DNA of 64,000 nucleotides from Deltaproteobacteria bacterium. Its GTDB lineage: Bacteria > Myxococcota_A > Polyangia > Polyangiales > Ga0077539. Shown one piece after another: positions 46,781-55,062 of the stretch. The notes beneath the pieces are model-generated. The model did not search any database. It worked only from the letters and a program-made list of their open reading frames with translations, and had not been told where the DNA came from. The stretch spans positions 124,001 through 188,000 of the forward strand of contig CANJUR010000002.1 of assembly GCA_947477565.1 (NCBI GenBank). The letters run 5' to 3'. Within the stretch, counting starts at the first letter, position 1, and each line of letters starts with the position of its first letter. The position numbers were made by a program, and so were the translations under genes.

Positions 46781-48655
46781 TCACGGATCGTCGCGTTCGG
46801 GAAGTTGCAGCACCCCGGGATGCAAGTGCTCGTACGCCGCCCTGGCCCGCATTGGCCCCACCTTCGGCACGCCCGAGAGTTCGGCGTACGTCGCCTCGGC
46901 AACTCCCGCCACGCTCCCGAAGGTCCGCAGCAGGGCCCTCGCCGCCACGGGACCGAGACCTGGCAGATCATCAAGTTCGCTCCGGAGGCGCTTCTTGTGA
47001 TGCAGCGCCTCGCGGGTCTTGTTGGCGAAGCGGTGGGCCTCGTCGCGTGCCCTTGCAAGCAGCACGAGCGCCGGCCCGTTGTCCCGGATGGTCACCGGGT
47101 TCTTGCGGCCCGGCTGATAGACCCGATCGACGACCTTCTCGCCGAGCACGTTCTCCCGCTCCTTCGCCAGCGAACACACGGGCATGTCGGTGATCCCGAG
47201 TTCCTGGAGCACTGTGACCGCGATGTTGAGTTGACCGCGCCCGCCATCGACCACGAATAGGTCTGGCAGTTCCCAGCCTTTCTCGTTGTTCTTGCCTCGA
47301 CGAAACCTCCGGGAGAGCACTTCATACATGGCCCTGTAATCGTCGCCGGTATTCTCCGTGCGCACGTGGAAGCCCTTGTACGCCCGCTTGTCTGCGATGC
47401 CGTCCAGGAGGCAGACCACCGCACCGACGGTTTCGGCTCCGGCGTGGTGCGAGATGTCCACGCACTCGATGGTGCGTGGCGGCTCCTCTAGATCGAGCGC
47501 GCGAGCGAGCGCCTCGGCCTGCCCGCCCGCGCTCGCCACGGCCATGCGCTTCTCCCGGAAGGCGTGTCGCGCGTTCTCCATGGCCATCGCGAGCAGCGGC
47601 GCCGCGCTGCCCTCGGATGGCTTCACGACGACGCGCACCTCCTTGCCGCGCTGCTCCGTGAGCCACTCGGCGATGCCGACGCTCCCCTCGGGTTCGATCG
47701 GCAGCACCACCTCGTCGGGAATCGTAGTGCCCTCCGCGGCGTACCGCCCGGCGATCACCTGCGAGATGAGTTCATCATCGGGGAGTTCTGCGCGGCCGAA
47801 GACCAGCGATTGGGTGTCGCGAACGAAGCCGTTGCGCACGAGCAGCAGCGTGACCACGACGCCATCTCCCTCACGGTAGAGCCCCATGACGTCACGATCG
47901 ACGTCGCTCACCTCCGCGACCCGCTGCGCCTCGGTGACCTTCGCAACGGCGCTGATCTGGTCGCGCAACCGCGCTGCGCGCTCGAACTCCATCGTCGCAG
48001 AAGCCGTACGCATCTCGACCTCCAACGACCCCACCAGTTCCCGCGTCCTTCCGCCGAGAAACATCTCTACGTATTCGACCTGCGCCGCGTACTCCTCGGG
48101 CGCGACCGGTAGCACGCACGGGCCAGCGCAGCGCTTGATCTGGAACTCCAGACATGGGCGCGTGCGCGAGGCGAACTCCTCGTTGTCGCAGGTGCGCAGT
48201 TGGAAGTGCCGATTGATGGTCTTGAGCGTGCGTCGCGCCTCGGTCGCGCTCGGGTACGGGCCGAAGTACACCGCACCATCGACCCGCGGCCGCCGCACCA
48301 CCTCCAACCGCGGCCAGGCAACCCGCTTGTCGAGCCGCACGGAGAGGTAGTCCTTGTCGTCCCGGAGGCGAACGTTATACCGGGGGCGGTGCTGCTTGAT
48401 GAGGGAGTTTTCGAGCAGCACGGCCTCCTTTTCGGAGGCGGTGACCACGGTCTCGATGTCGCCCAGGACGCGGTCGAGCAGAGGAATGAAATATCGGTAG
48501 TCCGAGCTGTTGGCCTGGAAGTACTGCCGTACCCGCTGCCGCAGCGAACGCGCCTTTCCGACGTAGACCACCACGCCTTTCTTGTTCTTGAAGAGGTAGC
48601 AGCCAGGGGACGTGGGCAGTGTGTCGAGCCGCGCCCGGAGCTCTTCCTCTCTCAT
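46781..48655 (-). CDS. uvrC: Excinuclease ABC subunit C
   Basis: 624 residues, complete. The GIY-YIG nuclease domain is at the N-terminus (GCYLFKNKKGVVVYVGKARSL), the UVR motif at about 205-240, and the RNase H-like endonuclease domain in the C-terminal half (VDISHHAGAETVGAVVC, FVVDGGRGQLN) with tandem helix-hairpin-helix at the end (LDDLPGLGPVAARALL; SGVPKVGPMRARA). With UvrA and UvrB it makes both incisions in nucleotide excision repair. ATG 48655 begins directly at the conserved region. It is divergent from the AgmX-like lipoprotein. Confidence 0.97.
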   Translation of the reverse strand: MREEELRARLDTLPTSPGCYLFKNKKGVVVYVGKARSLRQRVRQYFQANSSDYRYFIPLLDRVLGDIETVVTASEKEAVLLENSLIKQHRPRYNVRLRDDKDYLSVRLDKRVAWPRLEVVRRPRVDGAVYFGPYPSATEARRTLKTINRHFQLRTCDNEEFASRTRPCLEFQIKRCAGPCVLPVAPEEYAAQVEYVEMFLGGRTRELVGSLEVEMRTASATMEFERAARLRDQISAVAKVTEAQRVAEVSDVDRDVMGLYREGDGVVVTLLLVRNGFVRDTQSLVFGRAELPDDELISQVIAGRYAAEGTTIPDEVVLPIEPEGSVGIAEWLTEQRGKEVRVVVKPSEGSAAPLLAMAMENARHAFREKRMAVASAGGQAEALARALDLEEPPRTIECVDISHHAGAETVGAVVCLLDGIADKRAYKGFHVRTENTGDDYRAMYEVLSRRFRRGKNNEKGWELPDLFVVDGGRGQLNIAVTVLQELGITDMPVCSLAKERENVLGEKVVDRVYQPGRKNPVTIRDNGPALVLLARARDEAHRFANKTREALHHKKRLRSELDDLPGLGPVAARALLRTFGSVAGVAEATYAELSGVPKVGPMRARAAYEHLHPGVLQLPERDDP

Positions 48656-48832
48656 CAGGTCTGGGAGTCTACGGGCCGTGGTGCTCGCGGTCGATCGTTC
48701 GCGCGAGGGGTTGAGCTTGTTGTCGGGAGTCTGTCATCCTGCGGCCGCGCGGCGGGCTCGCCAGGCCGACCCACGGCTGCTTCTCTTCCCCCCCGTATAG
48801 GGCCCGCGGCGCAGCACATGAGGTGTCTCGAG

Positions 48833-49798
48833 ATGTCTTCCGCCCGCGCCTCCTCGATCGTCTTTTCCCTCACGCTCGTGGCGGCGTGCTCGTCGCGTCC
48901 GCCTCCCCGGCCGATCTCCGCGCCGCGGCCCCCCGACCCGATCGCCCTCTCTCTCCCCGAGGTGCGCGTCGCTCACGCGCAGTGGACCTCCCCGACGCCG
49001 CCCACGATGCCTCCGCCTCCGCGCCGCGGTTCGCGCCGCAGCGGGTCGATGTCGCTCGAGCTCGCGCAGCCGATCCTGGTGTCTACCAACGAGCCGGTGC
49101 GCGCCTGCTACAAAGCCTTCCTGGCGTTCTCGCCGCAGGCAGGCGGGTCGATCGTCACCTTGATGCGCATCGGCCCCTCGGGCTCCATCGACGACGTTGA
49201 GACGATCGGCTCCCCCGATCCGTCGCTCACGATCATGTCGCAATGCGTTCTTGCGGCACTGCGGACGCGACGCTTCCCTGGGCTTGGCGCGCCCTCGCTC
49301 GTGTCGTTCCCCTTCAGTTTCCGAAGCGGCGAGATCAACGGCCAGACGGTGCCTATGCCCACCCTCCCCCCGGCCCGGCCTGGCGAGATGCAGGTGCCCA
49401 ACCCCGAGAACATCACGGTCCGCCCCTGGCGTGCCACGCTCATCCCGGCCAGCGCCCCCTCGCCCGTCATGACCCGCGAGTTGGTCGATGCGGTCGTCCC
49501 CGACGTCCAATCCCTCGCGGACACGTGCTTCGCCGCCACGCTCGTCGTAAACCCTGCGGCAGAGGGAGATTTCACTCTGCGTGTGGCTGTCGAGCCTTCG
49601 GGCAACGTCAACCGGCTCGACATCACCCCGCCGGAGTTTCCGTCGCCGATGCGCGACTGTGTCGTGACGCTCGGGCGTCAACTGCACTTCCACCCGAGCC
49701 TCACGGGTGCAATCGTCACGATTCCGGTCTCGCTTCACCACATCGATTCAGACTTGGCCAACCCGATGGGCAACGGCAGCGTGCCCACGACCCGCTGA
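48833..49798 (+). CDS. Lipoprotein with two AgmX/TonB-like domains
   Basis: 321 residues from ATG 48833 (an in-frame ATG at 48818 adds five residues). Signal sequence with lipobox LVAAC. After a Pro-rich linker two similar domains follow, each with an early Cys and a C-terminal Cys: VRACYKAFLA ... MSQCVLAALRTRRFPG, and LADTCFAATL ... MRDCVVTLGRQLHFHP, each containing an SGSIDDV or SGNVNRL turn. This pattern is a common myxobacterial family whose name derives from AgmX-type proteins. Two copies in one lipoprotein suggest a scaffold in the periplasm or outer membrane. It is convergent with the J-domain gene. Confidence 0.75.
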   Translation: MSSARASSIVFSLTLVAACSSRPPPRPISAPRPPDPIALSLPEVRVAHAQWTSPTPPTMPPPPRRGSRRSGSMSLELAQPILVSTNEPVRACYKAFLAFSPQAGGSIVTLMRIGPSGSIDDVETIGSPDPSLTIMSQCVLAALRTRRFPGLGAPSLVSFPFSFRSGEINGQTVPMPTLPPARPGEMQVPNPENITVRPWRATLIPASAPSPVMTRELVDAVVPDVQSLADTCFAATLVVNPAAEGDFTLRVAVEPSGNVNRLDITPPEFPSPMRDCVVTLGRQLHFHPSLTGAIVTIPVSLHHIDSDLANPMGNGSVPTTR

Positions 49799-49802
49799 TC
49801 GC

Positions 49803-50477
49803 TCACCCCCGCAACTGACGGTACGCGGCAATCACCGCGCTCAATCGCTCGACGCGAGCGCCGGTGTCTCCCTCCGGATGGCGATCGGGGTGCAGCGCGA
49901 GGACGAGTTCCCGATAGCGTCTACGAAGCAATTCAACGCCCGGATCGTGATCAAAACCGAGCACTTCGAAAGCCTTCACGCGTGCAGGATCGGTCGAACA
50001 TCTCTCGTGGTCGCGCCGCCGCGGTCGCCCATGGAAGGTGTCCGCCGGGTCGAGCGGGGCCTGCTCCGCGGAGCCTTCGGGCAATGGTCGGGGCGAACGA
50101 AACCGCAGCACCGCTTCGCCGACGCCATAGAGCGAGTCGAGATGCGCGAGTCGTTGAGCGTTTAGAACCCGATCACACGCCGACGGGCTCACGACCTGCC
50201 GCCAGACCAATGACTGTCCGATCCGCAGCCCTCGCGAGCGGCCGACCCCCCATGCGATCTCGACGGCCTGTCGCGAGGCGAGCCCCTTAGCGACGGCGAT
50301 GTCGCCGAAGCGGCACTCCGCGGCGCTGGACTCTACGGCCTGCACGGCCCCCGCGCGGAGGTGTACGTGGTGCACCCGGTTGGGCTCGATGAGCTCCAGG
50401 GTTCCGGTAGCGTGTAGGCGGCGCAGCCCGGCGAGCAGGTCACCGAGCGTGGTCTCATCGAGCTTTGCGGGGAACAT
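49803..50477 (-). CDS. DUF4388/PATAN-like plus J-domain protein
   Basis: 224 residues from ATG 50477. The N-terminal region (LGDLLAGLRRLHATGTLEL, then VHLRAGAVQAVES) matches the DUF4388/PATAN module found in bacterial signalling proteins. The C-terminal 60 residues form a DnaJ-type J domain (FEVLGFDHDPGVELLRRRY ... LHPDRHPEG) with the HPD triad at 196-198 that stimulates DnaK ATPase. No Gly/Phe or zinc regions, so it is a specialised J-domain protein rather than DnaJ. It follows the TSUP gene on the same strand after 47 bp and may be last in the hutH operon. Confidence 0.78.
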   Translation of the reverse strand: MFPAKLDETTLGDLLAGLRRLHATGTLELIEPNRVHHVHLRAGAVQAVESSAAECRFGDIAVAKGLASRQAVEIAWGVGRSRGLRIGQSLVWRQVVSPSACDRVLNAQRLAHLDSLYGVGEAVLRFRSPRPLPEGSAEQAPLDPADTFHGRPRRRDHERCSTDPARVKAFEVLGFDHDPGVELLRRRYRELVLALHPDRHPEGDTGARVERLSAVIAAYRQLRG

Positions 50478-50524
50478 CGTCACGGCATCGGCACACGTAG
50501 CAGTCGGCTGCGCGGGACCCGAAG

Positions 50525-51295
50525 TTAGCGACGTGAGGCCTGGAGGAGGTCGATCGCAATCTTGACAACGAGACAGAGCACCACGGCGAGTACGACCCAA
50601 CGAACGAAGCGATCGCCGCGCTTGACGGCGAGGCGCGCACCGAAGGCACCGCCTAGAAACTGTGCACCTGCCATCGGCAGCGCCACGTCCCAACGCACAA
50701 CGTCTTGCGAGGCAAAAACGGTGAGCGCGGCGAGGTTGGATGCGAAGTTCACCACCTTGGCGTTCGCGCTCGCGCGGGCCATCGTCTCGCGCAGCCAGGT
50801 CACGTACGAGAGGATCAGGAAAGTCCCGGTCCCGGGTCCGAAGAACCCGTCGTACGTGCCGATGACGAGGGCGATGACCATTGCGCGGCGCTGCGGCGAG
50901 GCACCCGGTGGTAGCGGCTCCGAAGGGCGTTCTTGATTGCCTCGAAACGTGAGCCGCAGCGCCACGAGGACGAGCAGTACGAGGACGACTGGGCGCAGCA
51001 GCGAGCGGGGCACCTGCAGTACGAGTGCAACGCCGACGAGCGATCCGACGAAGCCGAAGAGGAAGGAGACGACGACGCGGGACCGATCGATGACGCCGAG
51101 GCGCCAGTAGTTCACAAGCGCACTGAAGCTACCGAAGGTTGACTGGCCTTTGTTTGTGCCGAGAGCGAGGTGCGTTGGAAGCCCGGCAGCGAGGAGCGCC
51201 GGGAGGGTGATAAGTCCGCCGCCACCCGCGATGGCATCGATGGTACCTGCGGCGAAGGCGGCAGCGATGAGGGCGGCGGTGACCTTGAGGTCCAT
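50525..51295 (-). CDS. TauE/SafE (TSUP) family permease, full length
   Basis: 256 residues with about eight spans and both TSUP repeats: the first with TIDAIAGGGGLITLPAL, the second with GTYDGFFGPGTGTFLIL. It is a probable anion exporter or importer of the sulfite/sulfoacetate class. It begins 3 bp after the hutH stop, so the two are surely co-transcribed. It contrasts with the half-size relative at 18307. Confidence 0.85.
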   Translation of the reverse strand: MDLKVTAALIAAAFAAGTIDAIAGGGGLITLPALLAAGLPTHLALGTNKGQSTFGSFSALVNYWRLGVIDRSRVVVSFLFGFVGSLVGVALVLQVPRSLLRPVVLVLLVLVALRLTFRGNQERPSEPLPPGASPQRRAMVIALVIGTYDGFFGPGTGTFLILSYVTWLRETMARASANAKVVNFASNLAALTVFASQDVVRWDVALPMAGAQFLGGAFGARLAVKRGDRFVRWVVLAVVLCLVVKIAIDLLQASRR

Positions 51296-51298
51296 CGC

Positions 51299-52846
51299 CT
51301 AGGCGAGCGCCCCGACTGCGGCCTCGACCGCGACGAGCAGCGACCCGCTTGCGATCGCGGCATCGGCGAGTACGAAGTCTGGTGCGAGCGCGCGATCGGC
51401 GGTCAAGGTTGCCACCATCGAGCGAAGGTGCGCGTGTGCCGCCGCGACACCGCGACCAGGCTTCAACGGGAGTCGCGAGTCGAGGCCCTGCGCAGCGGCA
51501 AGCATCTCGATGGCGACGGCCATTCGAGCGTTTCGGACGACCCGTGAGGCCTTGAGGGCGGAGGTTGCCCCCATGGAAACGTGATCTTCTCGACCTGCGG
51601 AAGACGGGATCGAGTCGACGCTCGCGGGGTGGCAGAGAATCTTATTTTCGGTGACGAGCGATGCGGCCGTGACCTGCGCGATCATGAATCCCGAGTCGAG
51701 CCCGGTGTGCGGTGCCAGAAACGGTGGCAGCCCTGACGAGAGTGCGGGGTTGACGAGTTGCTCGACGCGCCGCTCGGAAATATTGGCGAGTTCGGCACAT
51801 GTCATCGCGAGGAGGTCGAGGGCGAAGGCGAGCGGCTGTCCGTGGAAGTTCCCGCCGGAAACCACCTCCGCACCGTCACTTCCGATGAATACGAGGGGGT
51901 TGTCGGTGACGCTATTCATTTCGCGGGCGAGCACCTCGCGTATCCAGCGCATCGCATCGCGCGAGGCCCCGTGGACCTGAGGCATGCACCTCAGGGAGTA
52001 CGGATCCTGGACCTTCCCGCAGTCGCGATGGCTCTCGGCGATTTCGCTCTCGGCGAGTAACGACCGAAGGTTGCGTGCGACATCGAGTGCGCCGGGGTGC
52101 GGGCGCACTGCGACCACGCGTTCTTCGAAGGGTCTTCCGCTGCCCTTGAGAGCCTCGAGGGACATCGCCCCTGCCACGTCGGCACATCGCGCGAGCGCCT
52201 CTGCGTCGAGCAGCGTGAGGGCCCCATACGCGAGCATGTATTGGGTGCCATTGATGAGCGAGAGGCCCTCCTTGGCTTCGAGCGCGATGACTGCGACCCC
52301 CGCGCGCGCCATCGCCTCGGCGCCGGAAAGCACAGCCCCGCTGAACTCCGCGCTGCCTTCGCCGATGAGCACCGAGGCGAGGTGCGCGAGCGGCGCGAGG
52401 TCACCCGAAGCACCCACGCTCCCCTGCGAAGGAATCACCGGATGGACTCCGCTATTGAGCATCGCGAGGAGCGTATCGACCACCAGGGGGCGCACCCCGG
52501 AGAAACCGAGTGCCAGCACCTGCGCCCGCAGCAGCATCATCGCGCGAACGACCTCCGTCGGCAGCGGATCACCGACACCGCAGGAGTGACTTCGCAGGAG
52601 GTTGTGTTGGAGCCTGCAAATGTCCCTCGGAGAGATGCGGGTCTCGGCGAGTGCACCGAAGCCCGTATTGACTCCGTAAACGCGCGGTGAATCATCGCCG
52701 CCGGCGGCGATCGCGTCGATGGCCGCACGTGCGGTGGATACCCGCTGGCGGGCGTCATTGTCGAAGGCCACAGTCGCGCGTCGACGCGCCACCGCCAGCA
52801 GATCTTCCAAAACCAACGCCGACCCGACTCTCACCAGTTCATCCAT
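51299..52846 (-). CDS. hutH: Histidine ammonia-lyase family enzyme (MIO-dependent)
   Basis: 515 residues. The MIO-forming triad is Ala146-Ser147-Gly148 in [14 protein letters not shown]; catalytic Tyr57 lies in VYGVNTGFG. The selectivity loop [11 protein letters not shown] resembles histidine-type lyases (SHAAG-like) rather than the Phe/Tyr-lyase type. It deaminates histidine to urocanate. No hutU, hutI or hutG is adjacent, so another aromatic amino acid or an aminomutase reaction cannot be excluded. ATG 52846 precedes the fold; the 12-residue in-frame extension upstream is not conserved. Divergent from a lipoprotein across 50 bp. Confidence 0.85.
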   Translation of the reverse strand: MDELVRVGSALVLEDLLAVARRRATVAFDNDARQRVSTARAAIDAIAAGGDDSPRVYGVNTGFGALAETRISPRDICRLQHNLLRSHSCGVGDPLPTEVVRAMMLLRAQVLALGFSGVRPLVVDTLLAMLNSGVHPVIPSQGSVGASGDLAPLAHLASVLIGEGSAEFSGAVLSGAEAMARAGVAVIALEAKEGLSLINGTQYMLAYGALTLLDAEALARCADVAGAMSLEALKGSGRPFEERVVAVRPHPGALDVARNLRSLLAESEIAESHRDCGKVQDPYSLRCMPQVHGASRDAMRWIREVLAREMNSVTDNPLVFIGSDGAEVVSGGNFHGQPLAFALDLLAMTCAELANISERRVEQLVNPALSSGLPPFLAPHTGLDSGFMIAQVTAASLVTENKILCHPASVDSIPSSAGREDHVSMGATSALKASRVVRNARMAVAIEMLAAAQGLDSRLPLKPGRGVAAAHAHLRSMVATLTADRALAPDFVLADAAIASGSLLVAVEAAVGALA

Positions 52847-52896
52847 AGAGCACGTGGGTCTACACCAGATCGAGTGGAGCATACGATCTGAGCGCG

Positions 52897-53751
52897 ATGC
52901 AGAAGCGGTGGTGGCTCGTGCTTGCCGTGAACATGGGTTGCACCGAACCGTTGCCGTCGACGTCGACGGTGGATGTACTGCGCATCCTCGCCTTGACTAC
53001 GCCGACCCCTGAGGTGCGACCTGGAATCGCGATCGGGGTGCGAGCGGTCTGGTTCGATCCCATCGGCGGGCGTCGTATCCAATGGCGCTGGCGCCTGTGC
53101 AACGAGGACCTGGCCAATGATCCCCGTTCGTGTGCGCGGGGCATCGGAAGCACCGAACTGGCCTCGGGCGAGGTGGATCACGTCGAGGTGCCCGCCGCGA
53201 TGTTGGCACTGTCTGGGACAGAAAGATCACGAACATGGATGGTCTACGCGCTCGCGTGTCCTTCCTCGGGCGCACTCATCGCACCTGCCGAAGGGCGCCT
53301 GGAGTGTTCCGATGGGAGCGGTTCGGAGTCTTTTCGGAGGGTCACTGTTCACGCACAAGCACCCCTGAACGAACCACCCGCGATCGGAGCATGGACCGTG
53401 GAGCATGCGGGACGATTGAGCTCTCTTGAGGACGGGACGACCGTGGGGGTCGGCTCGCTTGTCGGCTGCGCGGGCGACTGTGCATCGCTGACGCTGACGC
53501 TGACCCCTGCGGCGGGCGCTTCCGAGAGGTTCGGAGAAACCGCGGAGTCCCTGCTCGGGTCGGTCTATGTGAGTTCGGGGAGCGTCTCGCCTCCGAGAGT
53601 TGTGATGGACCCGGGCACCGAGGTGCCCATGGTCATGCACTGGACACCCGGGCGAGTGATATTGGGAGGGGAGGTCGCGCAGGTCTGGGCGGTCTTGCGC
53701 GATCAGCGGGGAGGAGAGAGCGTTCGGTCGGTGACGATCACCGCCCGCTGA
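52897..53751 (+). CDS. Hypothetical lipoprotein
   Basis: 284 residues. The signal [15 protein letters not shown] ends in an atypical lipobox (NMGC), then a Ser/Thr-rich stretch and a beta-rich domain: a first half with [17 protein letters not shown] and a second with [21 protein letters not shown] and [11 protein letters not shown]. The Cys pairs may be disulfides. Outer-membrane or extracellular Ig-like modules are possible; no family was recognised. It is convergent with the next Cys-rich lipoprotein, 3 bp apart. Confidence 0.6.
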   Translation: MQKRWWLVLAVNMGCTEPLPSTSTVDVLRILALTTPTPEVRPGIAIGVRAVWFDPIGGRRIQWRWRLCNEDLANDPRSCARGIGSTELASGEVDHVEVPAAMLALSGTERSRTWMVYALACPSSGALIAPAEGRLECSDGSGSESFRRVTVHAQAPLNEPPAIGAWTVEHAGRLSSLEDGTTVGVGSLVGCAGDCASLTLTLTPAAGASERFGETAESLLGSVYVSSGSVSPPRVVMDPGTEVPMVMHWTPGRVILGGEVAQVWAVLRDQRGGESVRSVTITAR

Positions 53752-53754
53752 ACT

Positions 53755-54762
53755 TCACTGGCAGCGTGCGTTGACGCACGTGCGGCCAGCCGTGCAGGCA
53801 GCCGATCGAGCGCACTCGGGCCGCTGCTCATTGGTGCTGGTGCACAGCGATCGACCCATCAAGTCAGGGACGCAGAGGTTGAACTGGACATCGACGGTCA
53901 TGCAGGCGCCGTCAGGCATCGTGGTCGGTGTCGGGCAGAGTCTGCGGCACGCGCCATTGTTGCAGACCGAGCCGCTGTTGCACTGTGAGTCCATCGTGCA
54001 GAACGGTCGCGGTCGCGTGTCGACGCGGCAAACTCCACCATCACATCGCTGCCCCGAGCCGCACTGAACGTCGGCAGTGCAGGTCGCGAGGCAGGTACCG
54101 CTGACGCAAAGCTGCGCGCTGGTACACCGGCCTGCGCAGTCGGCTCCAGTCGTCGGATAGCCACAACGACCGCTGGCGCAGACCTGACCCGCGGCACACA
54201 CCGTCGCCGCGTTGGACGCCGTACAACCCACGACGCACTGACCGTCGACACATGCCTGGCCAGCGCCGGTGCACTGGTAATCGAACTGGCACTGGTTGGC
54301 CGTGGCCTGGCAGCTGCCGCCGAGACACACAGGGGTGGTCGCCGCGCACTGTGCGTCGGTCGTGCAACCGCCGCTGGGGACGCACCGACGTGTCGCGGTG
54401 TCGCAAACCAATGCGGCGGCCACGCGTGTGCAGTCCGCGTTCGCGGTGCAGCCGGAAACGCACACACTGCGTGATGTTTCACAATACGAACCCGCGGGGC
54501 AGCCCGCCGTCGCCGAGCAGGTCTGCGACGGAACGCAGCGGTTGGTAGAGTCGCAATATCCGCCCACACAATCCCGACTGGCGGTGCAAGCGCGAGGGCC
54601 GGAATCGACGATGACGGGCGGATTGTCTGTGGTGCCCGCATCGACGAAGGGGATGACATTGGGCCCATCGTTTTGCTCGCTCCACACGGGGCAGCCGAGC
54701 AGCCATGCGCCGAAGGAGCCGACGACCATGAGGGATTGAACAGTGCTGGGGTATTTGCGCAT
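53755..54762 (-). CDS. Cys-rich repeat lipoprotein
   Basis: 335 residues from ATG 54762, preceded by GGAGG 7 bp upstream; an in-frame start at 54789 is weaker. Lipobox LLGC. After a short Asp/Val-rich linker come about eight modules of the type C-x5-C-x2-G-x-C and C-x4-G-x-C (CTASRDCVGGYC, CSATAGCPAGSYC, CTTDAQC, CNSGSVCNNGACRRLC), probably disulfide-linked on the cell surface. It is related in style to the lipoprotein at 25888 but lacks its C-terminal fibrinogen-like domain. These proteins are abundant in myxobacteria and of unknown function. Confidence 0.8.
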   Translation of the reverse strand: MRKYPSTVQSLMVVGSFGAWLLGCPVWSEQNDGPNVIPFVDAGTTDNPPVIVDSGPRACTASRDCVGGYCDSTNRCVPSQTCSATAGCPAGSYCETSRSVCVSGCTANADCTRVAAALVCDTATRRCVPSGGCTTDAQCAATTPVCLGGSCQATANQCQFDYQCTGAGQACVDGQCVVGCTASNAATVCAAGQVCASGRCGYPTTGADCAGRCTSAQLCVSGTCLATCTADVQCGSGQRCDGGVCRVDTRPRPFCTMDSQCNSGSVCNNGACRRLCPTPTTMPDGACMTVDVQFNLCVPDLMGRSLCTSTNEQRPECARSAACTAGRTCVNARCQ

Positions 54763-55062
54763 AGCGACGCCTCCGGAACAGTGGCCCACCCCGTTGGTTT
54801 CAAAGGGTGCCCTGTGTTTTCTAGGTCGGTACGACGGACCGTTTCAGCATCTCCCATGCCGGGGTTCAAGTCCCATCATTCGGTCCAGAGAGTTGGGCTG
54901 CGATCGAGTGCGTGAATCGTCGTTCATAGGCCCTCCGTGAACGATCGCCGCGGGCTCCGACGCAGCGGGAAGCCCCCCGGATGATCGCTGTCGTTGGTTC
55001 GCCCAGGCGATGGGCAGTCTGTTATCGTCGCTTTCGCCGCGAGAAGAGGGCAGACCAAGCGC
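54763..55062. other. Divergent intergenic region with a tRNA-like 3'-end fragment
   Basis: This 300-bp gap separates the Cys-rich lipoprotein from the zinc-ribbon gene and must hold both promoters. At about 54858-54887 the plus strand reads GGGGTTCAAGTCCC followed 13 bases later by CCA, like the T-arm and 3' end of a tRNA, but the matching acceptor and anticodon stems are absent. GGACCG (54837-54842) and CGGTCC (54881-54886) form an inverted repeat around it. No open gene is supported here. Confidence 0.3.
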
